Source: Macrocystis pyrifera (Eukaryota; Sar; Phaeophyceae; Laminariales; Laminariaceae). From it: a stretch of 64,000 bases of DNA. The translations under genes and the position numbers were made by a program. Location of the stretch: contig JASSKH010000023.1 of the NCBI GenBank assembly GCA_031763025.1, forward strand, positions 4,987,501-5,051,500, read 5' to 3'. Position 1 is the first letter of the stretch. Every line of letters starts with the position of its first letter. The notes under the pieces were generated by a model, which was not told the DNA's origin, ran no database searches, and saw only the letters and a list, made by a program, of their open reading frames with translations. Positions 1 to 11,651 of this stretch are shown here, piece by piece.

Positions 1-15
1 GGAATACCTATTAAT

Positions 16-127
16 ATTACTGGGGACTAGAGTACATAGGACCTACGGTATACACAAAAACATATATATATTAACCTATTTTTACTAACAATATTTGGTC
101 CTATTTACTATGGTCCCCCGTAATAGT
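16..127 (+). mobile_element. MITE family A, degenerate copy
   Basis: The right half is typical (GGTCCTATTTACTATGGTCC then CCCGTAATA); the left arm is mutated (ATTACTGGGGACTAGAG). Confidence 0.7.
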
Positions 128-285
128 ACAGCGATAAATAATGTAGGGCAGGGCAAGGGTTGCCCTGCTGTTCCCTAGGTGTTACCATATAATAAAAAAA
201 GGTTGGACGGAGGTATGAAAATTCTCTCGCGACGTCGATATTTGCCACGTAGAATATTACTTGTTTGAAGATGCTGCAGTTGCCG

Positions 286-540
286 CTATTTCGAAGCAAA
301 AAAACAAAACATAACTTCACAGTCGCATCGCGCAGATTGCGATGACCTCGACGTGTCGCGAACACAGCCATACCAAATATACGCCGCAGTGAAATCCAAG
401 ATGACAAAAGGCATACAAGTTGACTTTTCGCCAATGATCGCTACGTACATGCACCCCGTAAACAACACTCTGTCGACGGAACAGTTACCGGGAATGTAGC
501 TGCGCAGAACTCGAAAGACTGGACGCGCCGTGCAACATTT
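286..540 (-). CDS. Candidate Cys-rich exon, possible 3' end of a minus-strand gene
   Basis: After an acceptor-like TTTTGCAG at 548-541, an open frame of 84 codons plus TAG (288-286) encodes a Cys-rich segment: Lys-Cys-Cys start, GNCSVDRVLFTGC, then an ACDC-like ARCDC near the end. Codon texture is coding-like. It lies just downstream of the minus-strand candidate at 660-1704 and could be its alternative or further 3' exon; this is not shown by a clear donor. No family recognised. Confidence 0.3.
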   Translation of the reverse strand, partial: KCCTARPVFRVLRSYIPGNCSVDRVLFTGCMYVAIIGEKSTCMPFVILDFTAAYIWYGCVRDTSRSSQSARCDCEVMFCFFASK

Positions 541-659
541 CTGCAAAATGCTTTCTAGCAAAAAGACGGAAACAAGAAGGCAGGCAGTCCGAATCGAGAA
601 GCAATATCACACAAAAAATCAAAACGTTTCAACACACATGTGAAGAACACGTGAGACGC

Positions 660-1704
660 TCAAGGCGGCGGTACGTCGGAGTCGAGTCGGCAAGGCACAG
701 CTGCGCTCCCCACGTCGTAGTGGCCAGGACTTCGGTAAGGCGGAGGCATGATGGGTCCTTGTCTAGTCGCCTCGATTATCTCCGCGCGTTCTTGTCTTGC
801 GCGCTCATGGTAGCTAGCACTACGGTATGCTGTCGTTTGTGCCTGGGGAACAGGCAAGGTCATAGACTTTCGAAGGTAGACATACATATGCTGGAAATCA
901 TTATACCAGTCGTAGTCGAAATCGTCGCAAGACGTGGTACTCCCCCCCCGAGTATACAATCGTACTTCAGCCACCGCCCTCTGGAACGCAACCGGGCCAC
1001 TAAATGGTTCGGAATGGAGTAGATGACAGCTACGAGGCAGTACTCAACGCCTATCATCAAAATGGCTGACGGTGCTGGCGGCTCTCCGGCGTCCTCGTAG
1101 ATGTCTACACGTGCAGACGCGAATAAAAACGCGATCTGGGGCGTTGTCCGCACTCCAAGGAAGAATCGACCATATGGGTGTGCTGATGTGCCGGGCGCAG
1201 CTTCTCGTCGCAGGGGGGGCACGGAGCAGGTCCAGGAAATGAGAAGTCGGAGGCGGCCCCGGTCAGGAACAAGGCATTGACTGCATCCTGGAGTGACTGG
1301 GGTGGTCCGTGCCGAATCAAGACTGGTGCGGTATCTCGCCATCGTGCACATTGGGATGCGGTTATCTCGATATGGCCATGGTCCTCGACATGGTAATCGG
1401 TAGTGTAGTTGCCAGTTGAATCCGAAAGCCGTCCGAGTGTACATGATACGAGCATGCCGTTCCACGACGTCACCTGGCCATCCGCTGTTGGGGTGGAGTT
1501 GATCATCAGGTCGAAGGGGGATACAGAGAGGTCCGATCTAGACCCCGACCGTAATAATACAGCGATAAATAATACTTCGTTCTTATTGGCCAAGCCATGG
1601 AGTATTCCCGAAATGCGGGCACACCTTGTAGGCCGATGGCGCGGCGTGGTTGCAATAATTACAGCCAACAATGACATATTGGTGCTCGTCCAAATAACAG
1701 CCAT
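660..1704 (-). CDS. Candidate single-pass membrane protein gene, frame-interrupted
   Basis: From ATG at 1704 an open minus-strand frame gives a hydrophobic leader (MSLLAVIIATTP), an N-linked-looking polar ectodomain with several Cys, and a Pro/Cys segment. A second frame (about 1250-860) carries a likely membrane span (SAILMIGVEYCLVAVIYSI) after an acidic stretch. A third frame (974-660) has a Tyr/Arg-rich tail ending PPP-stop. The three parts read as one ectodomain-TM-tail protein if small introns or indels join them. An 87-nt GT-AG segment inside the first frame (near 1625-1539) could be an in-frame intron. No family recognised. Alternatives: several exons of a larger gene, or a decayed gene. 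Confidence 0.35.
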
Positions 1705-2109
1705 GATGCGACGACATACTGGCGAGAGGGTGGGTGACATGGTGAGCGATGGGCGACGTCTCGGCCGTGGTGTCGGGGGGGGGGTTCGTCGGGCATCGTT
1801 TGGGGGAGAAAAAATTGGAGGTTCGGGTTTTTTTAGTGCAAGCGGACATGACACACACACTTACTCGTCGAATATCCACGCGGGAAGCCATTTTAGAAGC
1901 TAAGCTTCGAAAGGAATCGTGCTCATATCGGTACGACGAGCGCTCTTCGGCTACGTGCCGTCGCCCGCGAAAAAGGAGCTACAGTGCTTACGGTGCATTC
2001 CGCAGTAAACATCCCAGGAGACGGACGGTATTTTTTGGTGCGTGTCAAGGCCTCTTTTCGCGTTAATATACTAGTGCTAAGTGTACGGGGGCGGTCAGGG
2101 GTGGTCAGT

Positions 2110-2720
2110 CGAGGGGTCTAACCGCGGTCTCCTAGCACCTGCGATTGTTCCGCGGTGTAGGAGGACCAACCAGGCGTCACCCGTCATCCTCGAAAACGAA
2201 GTTCCGCCGCATTCCGCAAGTGTGAAGTAATACGGTGCAGGACGCAGGACACAGGACTAACCCGGCGTCATTCTCCCGAGAAAGGGGGTCACGGCGCATC
2301 CGCGGGTTAAGATACCGTGCAAGACGCAGGAGACCAATCGGCCGTTACCCTTGAGAAAGAGGGTAGCCGCATTCCGCGGGTCAAGTTTCGGCAGTCCCGC
2401 ATTCCACAGATTAATTTACGGTACCGCATTCCGCAGGTTAAGTTACGGCACACAGGACGAACCAGCCGTCACCCTCGAGAAGAGGTTACGCCGCATTTCG
2501 CGGTTGAAGTTACTGCACAAGACTAAGCAGCCGTCGCCCTCCGGAAAGGGATACGCCGCAACCACAGGTTAAGTTACTGCACAGGACACAAGCGAACCCA
2601 ACCGCCACCCTCGAGAAAGAGGTTACGCCGCATTCTGCAGATCAAAAGCTACTGTACAGCTGTACAAGACTAACCACAGTCGTCATCCTCGAGAAAGTTA
2701 CGCCGCATTCCGCAGGTTAT
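2110..2720. repeat. Degenerate ~65-80-bp minisatellite
   Basis: About eight units with CCGCATTCCGCAGGTTAAG, a TTACNGCACAGGAC block and CACCCTCGAGAAAGAGG. Short ORFs across it are repeat translation. Confidence 0.8.
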
Positions 2721-3440
2721 TATGTTGTTCAACAAAGTTCAGCTTGAAGAAGACTAACCCATCGCATCCCGCGTCCCGACGTCCCGATTTCAATAAAAAA
2801 GCTAAAAACAGAAAAAAGCGGAGCGTGATCTCGGGGTGAGAAAAAGACAAAACTGAAAAATCGTACATACATGCATGAAGTATCCACACCGTGGAAAGCC
2901 GCCTTGGCCCTGTCTTCTCGCCCCAACGGAGCATCGTCACGGTAAAAACAAAAAACGACTCATGAATATTACTATGATTTTTTTTGCCATCTGACAAACA
3001 TTTTGTTTCAAGGACATAGATCAGCGAAGAGGGATCGCTGGAAATACCAGGTATCTGGTATTCCTATAGGGAAGCGTCGTGTGTGTCGATGACAAAACAA
3101 GACATATTATGTATATATGCAGAGCCCAAAACGACGTGAAAAACGTACAACAGGAATAAACACAGTTTTTATTCCCCCTCCCCCACGCACTCGTCTGTGC
3201 GTGCGTGTGTGCGTGCGTACGTGCCCAAGGCGCAAGGTGTCTCTCTATTCAACACAACAGGGCTTTCCACGTTATTTTCATGCGTTGGAGGCGTCAAGCG
3301 GCACAACCCCCGGGTTGCTAGCATCGTTACGAGTAGAGCTGACAGGCTGAGGGGGATCCATCTCGTCCGCGATTAGGTTGGCCTCTTCCAACATCCTAAC
3401 CCTCGCATAGAACGACCACGCCACCTGCCGCAGCGCCAAA
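2720..3440. other. No gene seen
   Basis: Unique A/T-rich DNA with one perfect AATACCAG/CTGGTATT palindrome at 3043-3062 and a GTGTGCGT tract at 3195-3230. Confidence 0.5.
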
Positions 3441-3830
3441 CAAAACGTGCGCCCGTTTGTTCAGGTGCACGCAAAGGGTGTCCGCAATGACATCAGCGGT
3501 AGCAGCCGCGGTGGCAGCGGCGGTGAAAGCGAGGGAGGTGGGGGGCGGGGGACGGGGGGAGAGTTAGCCTTTCGCTCAAATTCAAAACACGATTCCGAAT
3601 CTGACCAAGGGTACAGGACGACACCGGTTCACCACCGTGCGAAACGCGAACCCAACACTCCCGTTTAGTTCGATTGCACACAGAGGGTGTCCGCTCCAGC
3701 AGCGGCGGTGGAGGACAGGGGAGAGGGAGGGAGGGGGGGGGGGGGGGGGGCACACGGGAAGGGTTAGCCTACCGCTTGAACACAAAACACTACGAGTCTG
3801 CATTGGCGCCCTCCTTCCCTCCCTCCCTCC
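3440..3830. repeat. Two degenerate ~200-bp tandem copies
   Basis: GGGTGTCCGC, a GCAGCGGCGGTG patch, a G-rich tract, GTTAGCCT...GCT and CAAAACAC occur in the same order in both halves. Confidence 0.55.
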
Positions 3831-4194
3831 CTCCCGGCCGTGGAGCAAATCGAGCTTACAAAATCGGTTTACAGTAGGGGGGGTGGTGCGATGACTCGCA
3901 TCCTCACGATAGTGATCACCTGGTAGTTGGCTAGGCATTGTAGTTATTAATACCGTAGTTGCACCCTGTAGTTTGCGCTCCCACCCGGCAACATGAGCTG
4001 TTAATAGATAGATCATACCAGTACAGATCACGGATTTGTCTGCCCTGAAAGATCTAGATAATCGAATGGGAACTGATGATGATATGTCCGAGGCGTGAAC
4101 CTTTCCTGGGAGCTATTGACCAAAACGCAGCAGTACAAAACGTGTATTGCTGCCCCCGCGTCATATCGTACAGCTCGCGAAAAACAACAGCGGA

Positions 4195-4415
4195 CGACAA
4201 CAACAGCAAACTGCAACGAACTACACCACCACCACACCACAACAACAACGATAACGACAATACCACCACCACCACCACCACCACCACCAACGCCACCAAC
4301 GCCATCACCATCACCACCACCACCACCATCAACAACAACACCACCACCACCAACACCATCACCAACAACAATAACAACGCCATGACCATCACCACCACCA
4401 ACAGCAACAACAACT
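4195..4415. repeat. (ACC/AAC)n microsatellite
   Basis: Imperfect ACC, AAC and ATC triplets; in the intron directly downstream of the minus-strand exon 4419-4612. Confidence 0.9.
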
Positions 4416-4418
4416 GAC

Positions 4419-4612
4419 CTTGAAAAAGTAAGTAAACGTCACCATCAACACGAGCAGGCCGACCGAGAGCGTCTGGTGCGGCGAGAGCACCAAGAGCGCA
4501 ATGCGAAGCGAGAGCGCAGCCGGAAAAGCCATCATGAAGACCTTGGCGACCGCCGGGTTGTTCGTGTAGGCCGCTCTCCACCCGGCCAGGGCAAAAAACA
4601 CGAGCAGGGCGC
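4419..4612 (-). CDS. Candidate internal exon of a multi-pass membrane protein
   Basis: A 194-nt open segment bounded by acceptor CTCGCCGCAG and donor TTCAAG|GTCAGT on the minus strand. It encodes about 64 residues with three hydrophobic stretches (ALLVFFALAGW, FMMAFPAALSLRIALLVL, VGLLVLMVTFTYFF) separated by short polar loops. GC content is higher than in the repeats either side. The intron after it begins directly in a GTT/GGT microsatellite. Neighbouring exons were not found with confidence; upstream candidates on the same strand lie at 9.5-10.1 kb. Family unknown. Confidence 0.45.
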
Positions 4613-5039
4613 CTGCGGCGAGAGTTTCGGGGGGCGGCCGCGAACCAAAACGAAAAACAATTATGCACTCTCGCCGGTAAAATTATTCGCTTTGGCAAGG
4701 CAAATATATATATACGGGATGGTTGTACAGCGACAACCGGTTGATATACTCTACACATACTATTACTAAACTCTTCAACACATCTTCATTTTCCGAGAAT
4801 TTTCCGACGGGCGGTCGTAATTAGGCAACTGCTGTCCCCGGGTATATTTAGTTTTACATGTATAGTACAGCCGCAGAACGGTTAACAGTCCACACTAGCT
4901 CTTCAGAACATCTTCATTTTCCGATAAACTTCCCAGGCGGTAGGGGGTGAGGCTAGGCTTTTAGGGTTATAGGGTGAGCAACAGCGTTTATTTACAGCTA
5001 ATTGTACTTCAACCATGTCACACGTCGGCAAGATGATCC

Positions 5040-5375
5040 ATCCCCAACTTCATTGTCGACATCTTCAAAAAAAGTCAGATCCATTCTCGGTTGGGTATAT
5101 ACCTGGTATGATCTAGCTCATGATGCTGCTCGGGTGGGACCTGTATGATGCGCATGATCTACAGCAGCACGTGTTTTCTGGGTCTAGTCTGTACTGTAGA
5201 CATCTCCTCCACAACCTCCCACAACGGCAGGCGAGGAACTAAATCATTTAGATCATGATCTGTCCCTAAAATAGAAGGACCCTTGGTGTTGAATAGTAGT
5301 ATGTAAATGTTCCCTATATTCCGGGACATAGTGGTATGTGTACAGAATAGAAAATATCTGTCTGAGGTGTGAACC
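5040..5375. mobile_element. MITE family D, decayed copy
   Basis: The interior CACAACGGCAGGCGAGGAAC and GATCATGATCTGTCCC match 32299. The right end is reduced to CTGTCTGAGGTGTGAACC. Confidence 0.5.
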
Positions 5376-5799
5376 GTTTTGTCGAAACTAGGCCAAGGTT
5401 CACACAGCTCTCTCAACAAAAGTGCTGTTCGTCGAAGACCGTGGTATGACCCCTTGAATGACCGCCCCCTCAACACTAAAACCTAGGGGTGTGAATCGGA
5501 CGGCAACCGATTCACCCAACCGATTCACCCAATTCGTGGGAGCGATTCAAGTCGGAATCGGAATCGGCTAAATCTGAAAGATGTTTTTTAACCGGAAAAA
5601 AACACATCGGCAAAACATCGGTAAAACATGTCCCCTTTAGTATGACTTCAGGTTGGGATTCACTCACGTTTATCGTGAAACGAGGATTCGAAAACAAGAA
5701 TTCACTCACACGCGCTGGATTTGCCGACGTATATCGGATATCATCTTCCGCCTGAAACCGATGTTTTAAATACTGGTACGAAACACGGCCGATTCACAG

Positions 5800-7260
5800 A
5801 TACCAAAACCATTATAACAAGGCCAAAAGAAGGATTAACGGGGCCCAAACGACCGGCCTGTTGCAGACGGGGAGGCTGCAGGTTTGACCCCTGGACTGAC
5901 CGCTCCCAAAGCTAAAACCAGTACAATACGCAAAAAAAAAATGCTGACGCGACCAAAAAAGACCGGTCTTCCACTGCAGGCGAGGAGACCGCGGTCTGAC
6001 CCCTTTTGACTGACCGTCCCCCACACTAAACCCACACCATTAGCGCCAAAAGAAACCTTGACGCGCCCCAAAAGACCGGCCTTCCAGTATCAAGTCAAAC
6101 TATTACGGGGGGCCATAGTGAATAGGACCAAATATTGTTATTAAAAATAGGTAAACATATAGGTTTTTGTGTGTACCGTAGGTCCTATTTTCTATGGTCC
6201 CCCGTGATAACATCAACGAACGAAAAAATATTGTCAAAGACCTTCCTCCTAATACCAAAAGGCCAAAATATGTCTTGTCGCGCCTAAAAAGACCAGTCTT
6301 CTATTAAGAATACTACAGCAAGGCCAAAATATGTGTTGTCGCGCACGAAAAGACCGGTCTCTTAGAAATAAGGTAAAAATAAGTCGTGCCGTGCGCCCCA
6401 AAAGACCGGTCTCCTGGTGCTAAGGCCAAAATAAGCCTTGTCGCGCCCGAAAAAGCCGATCTCCTAGAAATAAAGTTTTAAAAAGTCGTGCGGCGCCCAA
6501 AGAAGATCGGTCTCCTATTATAGAAGTAAGGCTGAAATATGTCGTATTGTGCAGAAAAATACCAGTCTCTTCGAAATAAGGCCAAAACAAGTCGCGTCGC
6601 GCCCAAAAAGACCGATCCCCTAGAAATAAGGCCAAAACAAGTTGTGTCGCGCGCCAAAAAGAGCGGTCTTTAAGAAATAAGGCCAAAACCAGTCGTGTCG
6701 CGCCAAAAAAGAAAGGTCTCTTGGAACAAAGCAAGTCGTGTCGCGCCCAAAAAGAGCGGTCTCCCAAGGCCAAATAAGTCGTGTCGCGCCCAAAAAAAGA
6801 CCGGTCTCTTAGAATTAAGTCCAAAACGAGTCGTCTCGCGCCCCAAAAGACCGGCCTCCTCGAACTAAGGCCAAAATAAGTCGTGTGTCGCGCCCAACAA
6901 AAACGGTCTCCTCGAACTAAGGCCACAATCGTGTCGCGCCCAAAAAGACCGGTGCTCCAGAAATAAGGCCAAAATAAATCGTGTCGCGCAAAAAAAGGCC
7001 GCTGTTCTATAAATAAGGCCAAAGTAAGTCGTATCGCACCCAAAAAGACCGGTCTCCTCGAAATAAGGCCAAAACAAGTCGTGCCGCGCCCAAAAAGATC
7101 GGTGTCCTAGAAATAAGGGAAAAAAAAACGTCGTGTTGCGCGCGAAAAAAAAGGTATCCCAAGTAGAAATAAGGAGCTAAGGCCAAAACAAGTCGTGTCG
7201 CGCCCAAAAAGACAGCATCTCCTCGTCGTAATAAGACCGAACCATGTCTTCAAAAGAGAC
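5800..7260. repeat. ~50-60-bp minisatellite array
   Basis: About 20 units of GTCGTGTCGCGCCCAAAAAG + ACCGGTCTCCTAGAAATAAG + GCCAAAA, more diverged and longer-spaced at the left end (5800-6090). A family A MITE is inserted at 6101. A 207-codon minus-strand frame (6420-7043) exists only because unit lengths are near multiples of three in part of the array. Confidence 0.88.
6101..6209 (-). mobile_element. MITE family A copy
   Basis: A full-length 109-bp palindromic element with TATTACGGGG start and CCCCCGTGATA end, in reverse orientation. It sits inside the 5.8-7.26 kb minisatellite. Confidence 0.85.
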
Positions 7261-7548
7261 GGGTCTACTACTACTGTGCATACTGTAGCATCTACTGAAC
7301 ACACAGTACCATATAGTGTGACATGCAGCAGCATCTTGGCTCTCTCACCGATGGCGTGATAAGCAGGAATGGATGACTGCCAGAAATCCAGCACCTTTTC
7401 GAGATAGGTGATGTTCTCGATGATGGCATCGCACACTGCCTTTGCGTCCACAACATGTCCCGTGCAGGATTTCTTGAACTGGTTATTCCCACGCGAACCA
7501 CAAAAAAAACGCAAAGCGATGTGCACGAGAAGATGCACGGGGCACGCA

Positions 7549-7579
<31 letters not shown>
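7549..7579. repeat. 31-base G run
   Basis: Homopolymer; source of the Pro- or Gly-rich frames nearby. Confidence 0.9.
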
Positions 7580-8204
7580 CGCAGGGCCGACAAAACAAAC
7601 ATGAAAATGTTGGTGGTAGATATGTACGTGCTGATGTAGTGTTGAGGTATACAAAAGGATGCGATCAGCTGAAAAAAACTTCCTTCTTTCCGTTTTACGG
7701 GAAGTTGGCTTTGCCTACTTAAACTACATGCGTATGATACGTCAGCGTCTGATGTTGTCACGATGCTTCTTGTAAAAAAAAAAGAAGAGTAAAAAACAAC
7801 GAATCAGATCAACATGGTCACCCATCGAAAATGTCTGTATACGGCTCTCTTGCCTCCTTTTGACGCATAGACGTCACGGATTTCCCCACTAAAACCTGTG
7901 TAGTACACCTAAAGACGCCTTGACGGGTCAACACTAGACCGTCAACCGGCATATTTTGTTCCACCATCGATCGGTATTGCAGAAAGACGCCGCCGCCACC
8001 CCCATCGCCACTGTCGTAACGCCGTCGCTGGCCTATCCAACTATTTCCGGGGGATAAAAAAAATTGGCCTGAACTTGTCGTAGTTGCAAATTAGCGTCGA
8101 CTTCCCCCCGAGAGGATGGGTAACCACTTGAAAAAAAGTCGGTGCTCAGCGTACACGCACGCATACGCCAGAGTCAAGCGAGCAAGAATCCTAGCATCGG
8201 CCCT

Positions 8205-8350
8205 CGTTTCCCAACCTAACCTTGTAACCTTAACCTTGATCCGAACCCAACCCCTAGCCCCCACTCTGCCCCCAACTCTATCCCTACCCTCAACACTAGA
8301 AACCCTACCGCTAACCCCAGACCTAAATTTTACGGTATAACCCTGAATCC
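8205..8350. repeat. Degenerate CCCTAA-like tract
   Basis: CCTAACC, ACCCTA and CCCTACC hexamer variants, resembling a decayed interstitial telomeric repeat. Confidence 0.5.
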
Positions 8351-8492
8351 TAGCCTAACCGTCCCCCTTTTAGAAATGGACACCCGTTTCCGGGACAATT
8401 GGGGGGGGGGGGGGGGGGGAACACTTGGAACTAGAGTTAGGTACACGTTTCTGTGCGGTCTAGTAGAAAATAGGCTAACACCACCCCGGACC

Positions 8493-8577
8493 CTTTTAGG
8501 ACTGCAGTCCCGTTTTGTGGACCAAGTGCTCGGAATTTGAGTGGTCTGTGCCCCAAACGCGACTGCAGTCCTGAAAG
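8493..8577. mobile_element. Hairpin repeat family C (CTGCAG arms)
   Basis: Arms TTTTAGGACTGCAGTCCCGT and GCGACTGCAGTCCTGAAA enclose a loop with AATTTGAGTGGT; a second copy is at 33297. Confidence 0.65.
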
Positions 8578-8584
8578 AGCTATA

Positions 8585-8890
8585 ACCCGGTCCCTAATCC
8601 TCATCCTCACCCTCACCCTAAACATACCGTTAACCCTAACAATAATCCCTAATATTCCTGAAGCCCTATTCCTACCACAAACCCTACCCGAACCCCAGCC
8701 ATTAAAAGTAATGGATTATAAGCCGTCCTTCGAGGGAGCCAAGAGGGCAAGCAGCGCCCTAACCATAATCCCTAATATTCCTGAAACCCTATTTCTACCG
8801 CTAACCCTACCCTGACCCTAGCCTTAAACTGTATGGGATATAAATAAGCCGTCCTTCGAGCGAGGCAAAAGAGGGCCGGCAGCGCCAACG
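8585..8890. repeat. Degenerate CCCTAA-like tract with ~130-bp tandem duplication
   Basis: CCCTAATATTCCTGAAGCCC and GCCGTCCTTCGAG occur twice, each copy a telomere-like CCCTA-rich part plus an A/T-GC spacer. Confidence 0.6.
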
Positions 8891-8929
8891 AGACTACGCT
8901 CTCTTGCAGCAGCGCTGCTCAACGAAGAA

Positions 8930-9250
8930 ACCAACGGTACCGTGCGGTACGGTACAGCGTGGTGTGGTCCAGCGTGGTACCGCAAAGTACGCAACACGGT
9001 ATGGTATGACACGCACAATAAAATAAGGTGTGGTGAAACAAGGTACGGACCGAACGGTGCAAGGCAGGCTTACGGCACGCTACGGTATACCGGCACAAAA
9101 CAGCAGTCCAGCACGATACAACACGGTGCGGTCCTTAAAAATACGGTACGGCAATAATACGATACAGTGCGACACGACAGAGTACAGTACGGTACAATAT
9201 GGTACACCTGTTGTACGGTATACCAAGGTACCAGTACATTTTACGGTACA
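8930..9250. repeat. GGTAC/GTACGGT low-complexity tract
   Basis: Dozens of TACGGTA and GGTAC variants in ~320 bp; not coding. Confidence 0.7.
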
Positions 9251-9472
9251 ACACAAACATGTCAGGAGACAGCACATATCACCCTTTTGACAGACAGCAA
9301 ATGTGCCTTCATTTGCCTTGATGGACGCCAACTACTAGGTTTTAGTGTGGATCGATGCACCCCTTGACAGTTCGCGTTTTCCCTTGACAGCTTGGCAGGC
9401 GTGTTTCCTGACATGTTTGCATATTTGGCATAAAACACGGTACGGGACGGGGCAGGGCCTACCTGCGCTCGG

Positions 9473-10075
9473 TCATGCGCGAGTCTCTCGATCAACCATG
9501 GGATTTTGGTCTTCTCCACCCGGAGATATTCGTAGCCTGAAAACATGTTCCCACAGGGCCAGCAGATACACACCTGCCTCCAGGACGACCAAGAAAACGC
9601 CAGAAAACAAAACAAAAATAAAAACGATAATTTGCGTGAGCAGGGCATATTCTAGTCCACAAGGCTCTCCCTTTGCGCAGGCAATGTTCGGACGTGGTGT
9701 GGGGTGACGCACGGTAGAACCCGATAACGTTTTGTGCAGCTGCAAACAAGACGAAAGGCCCACCAGACGTGGACATTTTGGAGTCTACACAGCCTAAAAA
9801 AATAGAGAAATTAAAGAAATAACGACCAAGCGAAAACAAACCCGTACGCAACAGATAATAAGAAAAAAAATAAAATATTCCGAAGCTGTGAGATCGAACT
9901 TTCCCTCAGAACTCACCTTCGCATACACCTTGACGATGAATGTAAAAGTTACACACTTTCTGTTACAATTCAGCAACCAGCAAAAAGCCTCTAAACTTTC
10001 CCCCCTTCTGAGAGTGCCTCTGTGAGACGAGGACATTTCCCTCTTTCGAGAATCTCTGCTGTGAGAGCCGGACAT
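9473..10075 (-). CDS. Candidate two-exon small membrane protein gene
   Basis: Exon 1 10075-9917 starts MSGSHSRD, is basic and polar, then turns hydrophobic (FTFIVKVYAK), and ends GCGAAG|GTGAGT in phase 0. Exon 2 9739-9473 follows TTGTTTGCAG in phase 0 and contains one strong membrane span (IIVFIFVLFSGVFLVVLEAGVYLLAL), then a polar tail and TGA. Total about 141 residues. A competing frame at 9535-9463 (GYEYLRVEKTK... to a GCGCAG|GTAGGC donor) is also coding-like, so the real gene may continue differently, perhaps towards the membrane exon at 4419. No family recognised. Confidence 0.3.
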
Positions 10076-10143
10076 AGCTCGATCGTTCACGGGCTCATTT
10101 TATTCGTCCTGTCAAGGTTATCGTCCGTTGGGCAAAGGGAATT

Positions 10144-10227
10144 TACCACTGTGTCCGAAAATATAAGGAACTCTGTTTATTCATACTAACAATATCAACG
10201 GTCTCTATATTTCCGTACAGAGTGGTC
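10144..10227. mobile_element. MITE family B copy
   Basis: An ~84-bp inverted repeat: TACCACTGTGTCCGAAAATA at left, ATATTTCCGTACAGAGTGGT at right, A/T-rich loop. Confidence 0.7.
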
Positions 10228-10501
10228 ACACTATTTATCGTGCATGTATATACCAGCATCCTACACCGAACGAGAATCGGGTTCGATATAGACGATACCC
10301 GGGTTTCTTGTTACTTGAGGGCCTACCCTATAGTACACTAGTAATGCCACTAATACCCTCTCGTAAGAAAGAGCCCCACAAGAAACTCAGCCCGACGTTT
10401 CCGGAGAAATAAGAAATCCTGGAGCGGTTTTACTCAAAGCTCGTGTAGAGCACACCCTTTCAATTCAAGAATCGAACCTGGGCCAGTATCCCGGATTCTT
10501 A

Positions 10502-10726
10502 TTGTTTGAGGGCCGGAGGTGCTTCGCAGCATCAGTAAGTGACAGCTCTCAGTTCAACGAGAGCATGTTCTTGCCCACACGCGTCTGGTCACAGTCGCAT
10601 CGAACCTACGTTAGCTTCAAGTACATCGCAACCCACGGTAGTGAGTGGTGCACCGTATCTCAGGTGCCTGTAATTGCTTGCTATAACAAACATAAATTGT
10701 ACATCGTGCCGTATCAAGCGTGGTAG
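10502..10726 (+). pseudogene. Coding-like fragment, decayed gene
   Basis: A plus-strand frame reads a smooth protein-like segment from SQFNESMFLPT through SFKYIATHGSEWC to a stop at 10724-10726. Its first ~50 bases recur at 11892-11941. No upstream start or complete frame is seen. The same region has other short coding-like pieces (10861-10915, 10940-11000) in different frames. Family not recognised. Could be remnants of a transposon, viral or host gene. Confidence 0.35.
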
Positions 10727-11342
10727 GATCTGCCAGCGTATGGCTCGTGACCCTATCACGGAGGCATCGAGAAGTAGGTTTTTCGTTCCCATTTTCCCCA
10801 AATCTGAAAGTCGAGGAACAAATGGGATGAGGGGGCGAGGACCAAGCGAAACGTAGAAAACATGCCGACTGTGGCAGACGTTATGCGTGCTTCATTAGAC
10901 GAAAGCGTATGGTAACTACGGTGGGGGGCGGGCTGCGGTATCTGAGAAAATATCGTGTGGGAGACCACCTACATAAACGCTCCGCCTTTGTCGCCCCTCA
11001 AGCACGACATATGCGTATGTTAGTTCCGGAAGAACCGCACGGAGACACGCTAAAACACTGCGTGCCGACAACCAGGTAAACGCGTTCCGGGTGCATCACA
11101 CCGCGATCGCATACCTCAGCGCGTATCACGGTCGGAGGGGTCTGGAAAATCGCACACGATGTTCCCACGGGACAAGGCATCGGTAGCAACGGTAGCAGAC
11201 CCCTAATCAACTAGGCTACAAGTTTGGGGACGATAAGGAATAGAAGGCACCCGCAAAAAGGATACGCACCAAACGAGCGACGACATTGAGATAAGAGAAG
11301 GGTCAACAAGTATGGGTGTGATCTCATGCCGCAGCAGAGAGA

Positions 11343-11541
11343 GGCCTCATTGATCCCAAACTACATACGAATTAACGTACGACGCGATGTTACAACAGTA
11401 ATCTGGACCAGAAAAGAGGGGACGCCAGCAGGGTGGATCCCTTTTCGGGAAAGCCTCCTTGTTGTATGGGGAGACAGTGATTGAGTATCACTGCGTGAGC
11501 GATATCGCAGCTCTACAACAGCACGACAAAGTAGAAAGAGG
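11343..11541 (+). pseudogene. Frameshifted coding-like fragment ending at a MITE
   Basis: The frame reads EASLIPNYIRINVRRDVTTV, then a Trp/Arg/Pro-containing segment to GDS. A one-base shift allows VIEYHCVSDIAALQQHDK, which runs to the MITE at 11543. The first 60 bp recur at 11840-11898, fused there to the sequence also found at 10533. This shuffled arrangement indicates duplication and decay rather than a live gene. Confidence 0.35.
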
Positions 11542-11542
11542 C

Positions 11543-11651
11543 TATTACGGGGGTCCATAGTTAACAGGACCTATGGTGTACATAAAAACCTATATATTTG
11601 CCTATTTTTACTAACAAAATTTGGTCCCGTTAACTATGGACCCCTGTAATA
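11543..11651 (+). mobile_element. MITE family A copy
   Basis: TATTACGGGGGTCCATAG...CTATGGACCCCTGTAATA. Near-perfect terminal inverted repeats; interrupts a coding-like fragment. Confidence 0.88.

Noticed and set aside
4054..4758. 234-codon minus-strand ORF
   Set aside because: Mostly an ACC/AAC microsatellite read in frame; only the 4419-4612 segment in a different frame looks coding.
5480..5800. Possible hAT end (CTAGGGGTGTGAATCGG)
   Set aside because: No matching inverted end or target duplication found.
6420..7043. 207-codon minus-strand ORF
   Set aside because: It is a translation of the ~50-60-bp minisatellite; the frame shifts where unit length changes.
10998..11210. Minus-strand Cys-rich ORF with VIRAEV and VYLVVG words like TIMP strands
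   Set aside because: Order and spacing of Cys do not fit the domain, there is no signal peptide, and the plus strand is equally coding-like.
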